The notes below the pieces were generated by a model. The model made no database searches. It saw only the letters and a program-made list of their open reading frames with translations, and was not told the origin of the DNA. The position numbers and the translations under genes were made by a program. DNA of 64,000 bases from Azolla caroliniana (lineage: Eukaryota > Polypodiophyta): assembly GCA_043228905.1 (NCBI GenBank), contig JBHGNT010000014.1, forward strand, positions 2,294,001 to 2,358,000, given 5' to 3'. Shown one piece after another: positions 52,880-62,828 of the stretch. How positions within the stretch are numbered: the stretch's first letter is position 1; each line of letters starts with the position of its first letter.

Positions 52880-52897
52880 TGGTGAACCCGACGTGAA
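52880..52897 (+). other. Primer-binding site of Gypsy element D
   Basis: TGGTGAACCCGACGTGAA, four bases after the LTR. It is identical to the site at 37723-37740 and one base different from 22945-22962. Confidence 0.78.
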
Positions 52898-52913
52898 ATT
52901 GAGTGGAAAGGAG

Positions 52914-54179
52914 ATGGAAATTCAACCAGAGGCTAACAACATGATGGTGATGTTCGAGCGGATGCTACAAGAACAACGTGCGATGTCGGAGATTGTGGCG
53001 GCAGTAGAGCGGCTCGTGCAACGGAACGAGCAATTCAATGGGAAAGATATGTCGTGGTATTTGCGAGATTACAAGGCGGAAATGCTACGGTGCAAGATTT
53101 CGGAAGGACTGCAAGTGACATCCTTCAACCAGGTGGTGACCGACGGGCTTCAAGGGAGTATCAACGGGATACAACAGCAAAATCCGACGTGGGAGGCATT
53201 TGAAGAGGCGTTAAAGACCACATTCTCCATCGAGGATTCCTCGAAGGCAACGAGGAGGAGATTTGAAGATTGGGTGGAAACACCGGATAAGGGGATGAAG
53301 GTCCTCGATGTGTTTTCGTCATTCGTAAGTCGGTTCGGGAGGTTGTCTGCGAGAGATCAAGCTATCCTTGCACCGGACAAAGTGATCATGTTCCTACGAG
53401 CCGTGGACATCCGGGACCTGAAAGAACTTGGAGTGCTTTTGGAGGACACGACCACTGAGAGTGGCCTCACCGAAACATGGGAAAGCGTGCGAGATATCGT
53501 CGCGCGATACACGAAGAGGGGGCAATGGCTTGCTAGCGAAGAAAAGAGGGTTTCAGAACTGATTCCGAAACCAAGATCCGGACTAGAAGACCATCAACCG
53601 CGGGCTCGGGAGACTACGACCGAGAAGGGAATCAACACAACCACGGTGGAGCAATTGTTGAAGGAGATGAAGAATCTAAAAATCGCAATGGTGAAGAAGT
53701 CGGATGACCGTCTCACAAGTTCCAAGTATATGGACCATCAATGCATATGGTGCGATAGCACCGAACATGATCAGAAGGATTACGACGAGCACAAGGAGGC
53801 ATTACGACGGGATCTTATCTACTACGAGGAAAACCGGATCCATTCGATGGATTCTCGGAAGCCACTCCGACCGAACTTCCGAAAAGGCGGCATGAAGAAG
53901 GTCCTAGAGGAGGAGATCGCGGCGAAAAACAACTATGCGACAACCACAAGAATACGTGTGGGGGAGTCATCTGGAGTAAAGGCGTCTTTTTGGCCGGAAG
54001 TGCTAGAAATTTCGAAGAAAGCAGACCATGATGAAATCCCAAGCGCCGCAGAATGTATCCGGGAAGCTACGAGATGGGAGAGCCCCGTAGATAAGAATAG
54101 CGTACATGCGCTATGTCAATTGCATGAAGTGTATGTGGATGAAAAACGACGGCGCACAGATGATGCGGCCGGACCATGA
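52914..54179 (+). CDS. gag: Gypsy Gag of element D
   Basis: The ATG at 52914 opens a 421-residue Gag, with no ATG between it and the primer site. It reads MEIQPEANNMMVMFERMLQE, GKDMSWYLRDYKAEMLRCKI, EALKTTFSIEDSSKATRRRF, GMKVLDVFSSFVSRFGRLSA, LAPDKVIMFLRAVDIRDL and a knuckle-like HQCIWCDSTEHDQKDYDEH. The arrangement matches F5 and the fragment at 36651-37667. The frame ends at TGA 54177-54179 and the protease follows in the same frame, so Gag and protease were probably one polyprotein or are linked by readthrough. This is the only complete reading frame left in D. Confidence 0.85.
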   Translation: MEIQPEANNMMVMFERMLQEQRAMSEIVAAVERLVQRNEQFNGKDMSWYLRDYKAEMLRCKISEGLQVTSFNQVVTDGLQGSINGIQQQNPTWEAFEEALKTTFSIEDSSKATRRRFEDWVETPDKGMKVLDVFSSFVSRFGRLSARDQAILAPDKVIMFLRAVDIRDLKELGVLLEDTTTESGLTETWESVRDIVARYTKRGQWLASEEKRVSELIPKPRSGLEDHQPRARETTTEKGINTTTVEQLLKEMKNLKIAMVKKSDDRLTSSKYMDHQCIWCDSTEHDQKDYDEHKEALRRDLIYYEENRIHSMDSRKPLRPNFRKGGMKKVLEEEIAAKNNYATTTRIRVGESSGVKASFWPEVLEISKKADHDEIPSAAECIREATRWESPVDKNSVHALCQLHEVYVDEKRRRTDDAAGP

Positions 54180-54956
54180 AAGACGCCGAAGAGCTGGAAC
54201 TTTGGAGGGAGGGGAAAAGAAAAGTAGATTCAGGCATTCAAACTCGCTTCGGACATTCAAAAACAGACGAACCTAAAGAAGGTGTTTGAAGAGAGAATCC
54301 TTGATAGTCGGGTGGAATTTTTGCTTCAGGAATTACTTGGAATAGCGAAGAAGGAGTTCCATGACCTTCTTGTGGATCTCGTGAAGAGAAAAAGACAAAA
54401 TACGGAGGAAAATGCTCCAAGGCTAAATGCGAACATGGTTTTAATGAATGACACCGAAGTGAAGGACGAAATTCTGAACTCCCACTACACAAGGCCACAT
54501 TGGGGACGTGCAACTACGGAGACTCCGGTCCGAATCGGCAACATTAAAGAGCCCGTGCTAGCATTGATTGATCACGGATCGGAGATCAATTTGATGTCCA
54601 AGGAGTTCTACCAGAGGGGGAAGTGGCCTATAAACACCAACCATGGATGGAAGATCCGGGCAGCCACTAAAGCAACGGAAGATCTATTTTCGGCTTGTCC
54701 AGATGTGACAGTGAAGAACGGGGATGTCGAGATCGACCAAAATTTCTTCGTACAAGACGAGGTCTCACATTCCGTGATCCTCAGGCAACCCTTTATCACG
54801 GCTTCACGAATGGAGACAAATGTACTCGACAGCGGTGCGGCTTTGGCACGAATTCGGAGCCAAAGCGGAGGGAAATCCATCCAATTCCTAACTGTGTTGG
54901 CAAATCATGAAAGGAACAAGAGAGAGCTCTTGTCCCAAACAAGGATGAATTTTTAG
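54180..54956 (+). pseudogene. Gypsy protease region of element D
   Basis: It is in frame with Gag. A TAG near 54226 precedes TNLKKVFEERILDSRVEFLL, LVDLVKRKRQNTEE, ATTETPVRIGNIKEPVLALI and the catalytic DHGSEINLMSKEF, then ITASRMETNVLDSGA and IQFLTVLANHERNKREL. It stops at TAG 54954-54956. The retropepsin Asp is present in DHGSE, as in F5. Confidence 0.85.
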
Positions 54957-55437
54957 AGAGGACTGTTGCGGAGTGGGGAAGTGATAGTCTGAGAAGCCCT
55001 GATACCCCACACAGGAAGAAAACTCTCGGAGCAAAACAAGTACGAATCGGTCCAGATGGGGCATATACGTACATGGTTGTAACCGGAGGAAAGAAGAAAG
55101 AATACAAAAAAGTAGAGGATAAGTTACGGTCGGCATCAATAATAAAAGAAGACGAGGAAATCGTGGGAGTAGTCGAAGAAGTGTTCTATGGGAGCACCCT
55201 ATAACGGTTTGAAGAGCTTGCGAAAGATAATAGTGAAGGAGACTGGGTAGTCCCGGTGGAATCGGTCGAGATGTACGAGATCATTGCGAAAATGGGGCCA
55301 GATGCGCTCTGCAAAGAAGAAGCAATGGTAAGTACGAAATACAAGACCGTGGAGAAGAAAGTGAAACCGGCCATGGGACCGTTACCCGCCGATCATGAGC
55401 AAAAGAGGAAAGAAGTCTCAAGAGATCTGACACTTCG
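54957..55437 (+). pseudogene. Protease-RT linker of element D
   Basis: After a frameshift the frame continues with TVAEWGSDSLRSPDTPHRKK, AYTYMVVTGGKKKEYKKVED, EDEEIVGVVEEVFYGSTL, a stop at about 55201, and ESVEMYEIIAKMGPDALCKE, equivalent to F5's NSIDMYEFIADFERGTRAH. It is cut at 55437 by a Copia solo LTR. Confidence 0.75.
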
Positions 55438-56135
55438 TGACGGGAACTCAACGCTCCTTAATGCGCAACGCTCGGCCACAACCGAGCTTAGAATGATACA
55501 CAGAAAACGGGAAATAAAACACGACACAAAGAAGAGGAAGATACACATGAGGTTTATGTGGAAAACCCAAACTAAGGGAAAAACCACGGCAGCCCGCAGG
55601 CTGCAAACTATCACTATGTTGGAATGTACAAACAGTGAGTTCATGGAGGCAACGACCTCGTGCTCACGATCTTCGCCACAGGCGGCGGTTACAATAGAGG
55701 CAGCGACCTCTTTCTCTCTCTCTCTCTCTCTCTCTCTATACACTGTTACGCGCACTAATCTCGTGCAAAACAGGAATGACAACCACAACTATAAGTTTGC
55801 CCTAAGTCATATTTATACTAATATGACTTTTCGGCTATTTACAAATATAGCCTCGATGGACTCTCAGAAACATATTTGCGAATATGTCTCTTCATCCGGT
55901 TCTCACCGGGTCTGCACCATCCGGCTCTCCGTAGCCGGGTACTCTTCATCTGGTTCTCACCGGGTCTGCACCATCCGGCTCTCCGTAGCCGGGTACTCTT
56001 CATCTGGTTCTCACCGGCTCTGCACCATCCGGCTCTCCGTAGCTGGGTACTCCTCATACGGTTTCCTCCTCGGCTGAGTTTGTTCATCAGCACTGTCCTT
56101 CTCCCTTCCCATCCGGAGGGACCTGTCTCCCAACA
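55438..56135 (-). repeat. Copia solo LTR (A/C family) inserted in element D
   Basis: The 698 bp LTR (minus strand TGTTGGGAGACAGG to GTTCCCGTCA) is flanked by a perfect duplication CTTCG at 55433-55437 and 56136-56140. It contains three tandem 54 bp units starting at 55893, 55947 and 56001 (CACCGGGTCTGCACCATCCG type) and the TATA-like box. No internal sequence remains. Confidence 0.95.
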
Positions 56136-57130
56136 CTTCGAAAGTCCGTGGATATCAAACATGCCTTCACGGATGAGACCTGGAAGAAACTTCGGATCGG
56201 TGGAGGTGGTTTCCTTTTACAAAATGAAGAAGAACGATTCCGTGGGATGTTGGAACAACATAGGAAAGCATTTGCATTCACATCAAAGGAGATAGGTTGC
56301 GTTGATCCGAAGATAGTGGAGTGAATGGTGATCTTCACGATTGACCATCTATTGTGGAACCTGAACCCGATTCCGGTGCCACGGGCACACATTCGCAAAA
56401 TCATCAAATTGCTCAAGGAGAAGGTGGCGATGGGGATCCTAGAGCCATCAAACGCTCCGTACTCAAATCGATGGTTTATGGTTCCGAAGAAGAATGGGTC
56501 ACTCCAATTTATCCAAGACTTGCAACCGATGAACAAGGTCACGATGCGGAACTCAGGAGTCGGTCCAATAGTGGATGAATTTGTAGAAGCAATTGCCGGT
56601 CATGTGATATACTCCATCGGAGACCTATACTCGGGGTATGACCAATTCCAACTAGTTGTGGAGAGCCGAGACATCACTACCATGCGAACACCGATAGGAT
56701 TAGTCTGAATGCGCACACTACCACAAGGAGCGACAAACTCGGTTGCACATATGATGAACGGGATGAACAAGGTGCTTTGAGATTGCATTCCAGAGATAAC
56801 GATGCCGTTCCTAGATGACATTCCGATTAAAGAATGCGCGGTAGAGGAAAAAGATGAAACTATGGATGATCGGGGATGCCGAAAGTTCGTAGTCGACCAT
56901 CTTCGTGATTGTGAGAAAGTGCTTCGAAACTTAGAAGATGTGCACCTAACACTTTCCTAGGAGAAATCAGCATTCGGGCAAGAAGAGATATTGGTAGTCG
57001 GACATCTATGTGGGCCCTACGGCCGAAGACCGTCACCAACCAAGATCGATGCGATTCAAGCTATGAAAGAAGTATGCGAGTCACAATCCGAAGTCTGAAG
57101 GTTTCTTGGAGCTTGTGCATTTTATCACAT
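56136..57130 (+). pseudogene. pol: Gypsy reverse transcriptase of element D, first part
   Basis: It reads GGGGFLLQNEEERFRGML, FAFTSKEIGCVDP, VPRAHIRKIIKLLKEKV, GILEPSNAPYSNRWFMVPKK, LQFIQDLQPMNKVTMRNSGV, YSIGDLYSGYDQFQLVVESR, LPQGATNSVAHM, MPFLDDIPIKEC and HLCGPYGRRPSPTKIDAIQA, to RFLGACAFYH at the foldback insertion. The catalytic box is FLDD. Stops at 56706-56708, 56778-56780 and 57096-57098 are TGA where the homologous F5 has Arg, so these are CGA-to-TGA changes. Two more stops lie near 56322 and 56958. Confidence 0.9.
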
Positions 57131-57164
57131 AACACCTTTGCATTCACAAGTGGAAGGATTGCGC
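57131..57164 (+). repeat. Left terminal inverted repeat of foldback element
   Basis: AACACCTTTGCATTCACAAG and onward to GCGC matches the reverse complement of 62188-62221 with three mismatches. Confidence 0.9.
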
Positions 57165-57749
57165 ATTCCACTTATAGATTCCTTTTATAATCTTGCGATT
57201 TTAGACAATTTCCAAAAACTTGATACACTAGTATCACATGTTTTAAATAGCATGTAAATTTTGCTAATTTTTTGAGATTTAACAAATTTCTAAATGATAA
57301 TTTCTAAAATTGAATAGTTTAGGGATAATGTTTAAATGTTGATGGTTTGCAGATATGAAATGTAGTTAACTTAAAGAAAATCACAATTATGGTCAACTCA
57401 AGGCACAAGTTAAGATTAATGGTTTCACCGTCTTGAGAAGATTAAGGTTACATCTATTGTTAGACTTGAAAATGTTTTAAGTATAAAAGGTAATATTGCA
57501 ATCCTTAATGTCATCATCTATAAATTAGTGCTCATTAACATCCATAAATTCACAACTCAAGAAATGTAGACAATATTCATAAACAATTCTGATAAATCCA
57601 CAACTCCTAAAATGTAGACGATATTCATAAATTGTCAAACTTTAGATGTGAACATTAATATATCAATTTGAACATAACACATAGTTATCAAGGTATCTAC
57701 AATGTTATAATCCCCTTCCTTATAAGAATTCCCCTTCAAAATTTGTGAA

Positions 57750-58180
57750 GTAAATGGCATTTGCAAAGTTCAATTACCATCAACACAATTATTAATGGTT
57801 TTCTTCTAATAAATGAAGCACATATTTACCATAAGGTATCTTGTTGTGCAACATACATCTTTAAAAACCTCTTTTATTTGAAAAACAACAAGAGTTTTAA
57901 ACATGAACACGATATGTTGTATTGAGTTTTCATCATAACTCTATACAATATATTAAATTCATGTTCAAAGTTTTTTTACCGGATTTAAAAAATAATAATA
58001 ATAATAAATTAAGCTTGAGTTCATAGAAAAACCAGATTTTTCATCACAATTCAATACAATGTATCGAGTTCATGTTTAAAGTAATTTTTTCTAATTTAAA
58101 AAAAAAACATTTTTAATTTGTTTCAATTTTTTTTATTTTTTTTCAATTTTTTTTTGTTTCTTTTTGTTCCTTTTAATTTT
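57750..58180 (+). repeat. Left inverted arm of foldback element
   Basis: AAATGGCATTTGCAAAGTTC, ATTACCATCAACACAATTAT, ACCATAAGGTATCTTGTTGT, AACCTCTTTTATTTGAAAAA and the (AAT)n run followed by GCTTGAGTTCAT occur in the same order, inverted, at 60880-61350. Confidence 0.88.
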
Positions 58181-58601
58181 TTTTATTTTTTTTATTTTTT
58201 ATGGAAAAAATAATAATTTTAAACATGAACTTGATACATTGTATCGACTTGTGATAAAAACTCAGGTTTTTTCATCACTTATTAAAGCTCAAAAACAAAA
58301 TTCTAAGACAGAGACGAAATTAGTACTAAGAGAGAAATATTAGTACTAAGAAGAATTTAAGGTGTAGAACACTTGAGAAAAGAAGAGAGAGAGAGAGACT
58401 GAGAGAGAGAGAGGGACTGAGAGTGAATGATGATGACATGAGTTAATCTACAACGTATCGAGTTCATGTTGAAAGTGTTATTTCCGATTTTTTTTTTAAA
58501 ATAATTACATTTTTTCCTATTTTATTTTGGTATTTTGTTTTTTTCTCTAAAAGGCTTTGAGCTTTAATAAGTGAGGAAAATAATATTTTATGTATTACAA
58601 T

Positions 58602-60673
58602 GTATCGTCTAATGGTCAAGAGCTTGACCCATGTAGCATAATGTCATGGGTTCAAGTCCTACATATCACGACATGAACTAAGTTAACTTTTTTACATGAA
58701 CTCGATACGCCTTTTCAACATGAACTCGATACGGCGTATCGAGTTCATGTTTAAAGTCTAACTTTTTTACATGAACTCGATACGGCGTATCGAGTTCATG
58801 TTTAAAGTTTTATTTCTGATTTATTTTTTTAAATAATTACATTTTTCCTATTTTATTTTGGTATTTTGTTTTTTTTTTCTAAAAAACTTTAAGATTTAAT
58901 AAGTGATGAAAATAATATTTTATGTATTACAATGTATGGTCTAATGGTTAAGAGCTCCACCCATGCAGCACAAGGTCAAGGGTTTATGTCCTAGCATATC
59001 ATATCATCAACTAAGCTAACATTTTTACATGAACTCGATACCCCTTTTCAACATGAACTCGATACGCCGTATCGAGTTCATGTTGAAAAGCTAACTTTTT
59101 TACATGAACTCGATACGGCGTATCGAATTCATGTTTAAAGTTTTATTTCTGATTTATTTTTTTAAATAATTACATTTTTCCTATTTTATTTTGGTATTTT
59201 GTTTTTTTTTTCTAAAAAACTTTAAGTTTTAATAAGTGATGAAAATAATATTTTATGTATTACAATGTATGGTCTAATGGTTAAGAGCTCCACCCATGCA
59301 GCACAAGGTCAAGGGTTTATGTCCTAGCATATCATATCATCAACTAAGCTAACATTTTTACATGAACTCGATACCCCTTTTCAACATGAACTCGATACGC
59401 CGTATCGAGTTCATGTTGAAAAGCTAACTTTTTTACATGAACTCGATACGGCGTATGGAATTCATGTTTAAAGTTTTATTTCGGATTTTCTTTAAAAATA
59501 ATTACATTTTTTCCTATTTTATTATGGTGTTTTGTTTGTTTTCTGAAAACAAATTGAGCTCTAATAAGTGATAAAAATAATATTTTATGTATTACAATGT
59601 ATGGTCTAATGGTTAAGAGCCTCACCTATGTAGCAGAAGGTCATGGGTTCGAGTCCTACTATATCATGTCATGAACTAAGCTAACATTTTTACATGAACT
59701 CGATACGCCGTATCGAGTTCATGTTGAAAAGCTAACTTTTTTACATGAACTCAATACGGCGTATCGAATTCATGTTTAAAGTTTTATTTCGGATTTTTTT
59801 TTTAAAATAATTACATTTTTTCCTATTTTATTATGGTGTTTTGTTTGTTTTCTAAAAACAAATTGAGCTCTAATAAGTGATAAAAATAATAGTTTATGTA
59901 TTACAATGTATGGTCTAATGGTTAAGAGCCTCACTTATGTAGCAGAAGGTCATGGGTTCGAGTCCTACTATATCATGTCATGAACTAAGCTAACTCTTTT
60001 ACATGAACTCGATACCCCTTTTAAACATGAACTCGATACGCCGTATCGAGTTCATGTTGAAAAGCTAACTTTTTTACATGAACTCGATAATGTTGAAAAG
60101 CTAACTTTTTTACATGAACTCGATACGGCGTATCGAGTTCATGTTTAAAGTTTTATTTCAGATTTTTTTATTTAAATAATTACATTTTTTCCTATTTTAT
60201 TATGGTGTTTTGTTTTTTTTCTAAAATAAAATTAAGCTTTAATAAGTGATAAAAATAATAATTTATATATTGCAGTGCATGGTCTAATGGTCAAGAGCTC
60301 CACCCATGTAGCAGAAGGTCATGGGTTCGAGTCCTACCATATCATGACATATAAAAAAGTTACCTTTTTTACAAGAACTCGATACTAACTTTTTTACATG
60401 AACCCGATACGGCGTATCGAGTTCATGTTGAAAAGCTAACTTTTTTACATGAACCTGACACGGTGTATCGAGTTCATGTTTAAAGTTTTATTTCGGATTT
60501 TTTTTTAAAAATAATTACATTTTTTCCTATTTTATTATGGTGTTTTGTTTTTTTTCTTAAAAAAAATTGAGCTTTAAGAAGTGATAAAAATAATATTTTA
60601 TGTATTACAATGTATGGTTTAATTGTCAAGAGCTTGACCCATGTAACATAAGGTCATGGGTTCTAGTCCTACC
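58602..60673 (+). other. Seven tRNA-like segments with Pol III box-like sequence
   Basis: Each contains TATGGTCTAATGGTTAAGAG (A-box-like, D-arm region) and 30-35 bp later GGGTTCGAGTCCTA (B-box, matching GGTTCGANTCC; some copies read GGTTTATGTCC or GGTTCAAGTCC). The best copies are near 59601, 59908 and 60277. T-arm pairing is partial and no acceptor stem closes, so they resemble a tRNA-derived SINE head rather than a tRNA. Confidence 0.6.
58719..60478. repeat. Twelve 31-nt palindromes in six pairs
   Basis: CATGAACTCGATACG, one central base, then CGTATCGAGTTCATG. Copies start at 58719, 58770, 59052, 59103, 59385, 59436, 59693, 59744, 60026, 60113, 60397 and 60448. Pairs are 51 bp apart, except 87 bp for the fifth. 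Several are perfect; others have one to three changes. Confidence 0.92.
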
Positions 60674-60879
60674 ATATCATGACATGAAAAGTTTAATTTT
60701 AGATTTTTTTTTTTTTAAAATAATTACATTTTTTTCTATTTTATTTTGGTACTTTGTTTTTTTTTCTAAAACAAAATTGAGCTTGAATAAGTGATGAAAA
60801 AACCAAAGCTTTTATCACAAGTTGATACAATGTATCAAATTGATGTTTAAAAAATAAAACAAAATCAATAAAAAACTAT

Positions 60880-61350
60880 AAAAAATTGAAAAAAATTGAA
60901 ACAAAATTGAAAACAATTAGAAAAAATTACTTTAAGCATGAACTCAATACATTATATCGAATTGTGATGAAAATTATAAATTTTCTAGATGAACTCAAGC
61001 ACAATTTATTATTATTATTATTTTTTAAATCTAGTAAAAAAAACTTTGAGCAATAATTCAATACATTGTATGGAATTATGATGAAAACTCTATTTTTTAC
61101 ATCAACTCGATATAACATATCGACTTAATGTTTAAAATCTTGTTGTTTTTAAGATAAAAGAGGTTTTTTAAACATGAACTTGAATCGTACTAAAATCTTT
61201 GTTTTTACAAGAGAAAAAGATGCATATCGATAGTGCAAACAAGTATGTTGTACAATAAGATACTTTATGGTAAACATGTGCATCATTGATTAACAAAAAA
61301 CTATTAATAATTGTGTTGATGGTAATTGAACCTTGCAAATGCCATTTACA
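60880..61350 (-). repeat. Right inverted arm of foldback element
   Basis: It is the inverted counterpart of 57750-58180. Between it and the right terminus, about 650 bp (61360-62010) has no evident partner in the left arm. Confidence 0.88.
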
Positions 61351-62187
61351 CGGTCCATAAAGTGTTCGTGTGGTTCTCAATCACTACTTAATGTTGATCT
61401 TTATAGTTGGAACGAATGATGACAACACAAGCATAACTCAGGTGACAAGGAAACTTGCAAGAAGTCAAGGTGAGTATATTAATAGCTACACATGTAGATG
61501 GCCATGACCTAGGGTACCAATTCTGCATTGGTAAAGTTTTGGACGTGATGATGCATAAAACCTTTGTAATACATCTATCATTGACATTAATGAGGTGGAT
61601 ATCATTATGTATGACTTTACACAAATAAAAGTTGGATGTATAAGGACAACAATGATATGCATAATAAAAGAGATATTAGCAAGTCTAGAAGATATCTCAG
61701 ATTGAAGACGAAGAAGATTTATTGCACAAAATTTGGAGATACCATTTGGTGAAGACAATGATTTGATTGGTACATTAGAAGATGAGGAGGAAGAGTCACA
61801 ATTGTATATTATCTATAGTAGTGATTATCATGAAAAGAATGATGATAGTCATGCAAATAACTCCCAAATGTATTTGTTGTGCAACTATATGTAACAAATT
61901 TAGACAACATTTTATCGAATGGAATAAAAACGTTCATTGTTTTGAAATATTCTACTTTGATTTCTTTAAGATCTAAAAACTTATTAGTTGTCATTTTTCT
62001 TTAAAAATCCACAAAGTTACTTTTCATATTTTACCCAAATTTGGCATTTTTCAATTTTACCAAATGGTGAAATTTTCAACTTTTTCATCAAGTTTTGGAG
62101 AACATGTGATACTAGTATCAAGATGTTTTGTGAAATGGCAAAAAAATCCCCAAAATCAAACAGAATATTCCTTATCCTTCCACTTGT

Positions 62188-62221
62188 GCGCGATCCTTCC
62201 ACTTGTGAACGCAAACGTGTT
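62188..62221 (-). repeat. Right terminal inverted repeat of foldback element
   Basis: It matches the left terminus. ATCCTTCCACTTGTG is repeated in tandem at 62173-62187 and 62192-62206. Confidence 0.9.
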
Positions 62222-62828
62222 ACATATGGATTCCGCACTATGCACATATTGCGGACCCACTCTATCACTTATTGCAGAAGGGGAAGAAGTTCGAATGGAA
62301 ACCGGAACACACCAAAGCCATGAAGAAGCTCAAGAAAACACTACGGAGAGCTAAAGCACTTAAGAAGCCGAGCTATGAGCGACCAATCATAGTAACGGTT
62401 GATACAAGTCCAACCGAGATCAAATGGGTCATCAATCAAGCCGACTTGGATGGTTTGTGATATCCGATCCGATTCAGAGCAAAGGTTCTCAACTAAAGGC
62501 AACGCGGATATGCACAAGTCAAAAGAGAATTATGGGGAGTCGTGTCGGTAATAAAATCGGATTGAGATTATTTGATCGGAGCCAAAGTAGTGATCGAAAC
62601 GGATTGTCTTCCGAGACTCAGGATGATGTGGTGTTGCACGATACCGGATGTGGCTATGCTAAGATGGATTGCATATGTTAAGTCGCTTAACCCAGACGTA
62701 AGACACATCTCTGAAAAAGACAACGCGGTAGCGGATATGCTATCAAGGGCTCGGTTCAGAGACGACATAGCCGAATCCGATAATGAAGAAGTTTCTGAAG
62801 ACTACTTAACATATGCCGAGTATATGTA
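62222..62828 (+). pseudogene. pol: Gypsy RT end and RNase H of element D
   Basis: It resumes the RT after the foldback element: IWIPHYAHIADPLYHLLQKG, KFEWKPEHTKAMKKLKKTL, VTVDTSPTEIKWVINQADLD, then a TGA at 62458-62460. RNase H follows with RGYAQVKRELWGVV, VIETDCLPRLRMM, MLRWIAYVKSLNPDVRHIS and KDNAVADMLSRARFRDDI. Further stops lie near 62493 and 62567, and the frame shifts by one base near 62825 before the integrase. Confidence 0.88.

Larger units (their letters stand above)
58440..60800 (+). repeat. Central tandem array, period about 333 bp
   Basis: Seven tRNA-like segments begin near 58602, 58933, 59265, 59601, 59908, 60277 and 60610, so spacing is 331-336 bp with two exceptions (about 307 and 369). 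Six pairs of 31-nt palindromes fall between them. Each unit also carries a GATTTTTTTTAAATAATTAC and ATTTTATT(T/A)TGGT stretch and T-runs of five or more before the palindromes. Confidence 0.9.
57131..62221. mobile_element. 5.1 kb foldback-type element inserted in Gypsy D
   Basis: It splits the RT codons for ...CAFYH and IWIPHYAH. Terminal inverted repeats begin AACAC[C/G]TTTGC. The target duplication is ACAT, or up to ACATA because one base is ambiguous. Beyond the terminal repeats, the arms stay inverted over longer stretches: a segment with TACTAGTATCACATG (TACACTAGTATCACATG on the left) near each end, and strongly matching 57750-58180 with 60880-61350. The centre (58440-60800) is a tandem array. 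It has no convincing transposase. Short frames at 61486-61800 (GEDNDLIGTLEDEEEES-like, with stops) are too weak to call. It is a non-autonomous foldback element of unknown superfamily. Confidence 0.8.

Noticed and set aside
58440-60800. CRISPR array
   Set aside because: Regular palindromic repeats are present, but units are about 333 bp, spacers are not unique, no cas genes occur, and the DNA is plant-like.
61486-61800. Transposase of the foldback element
   Set aside because: Both strands have short frames, but none shows a DDE/DDD or other transposase motif, and the stops are frequent.
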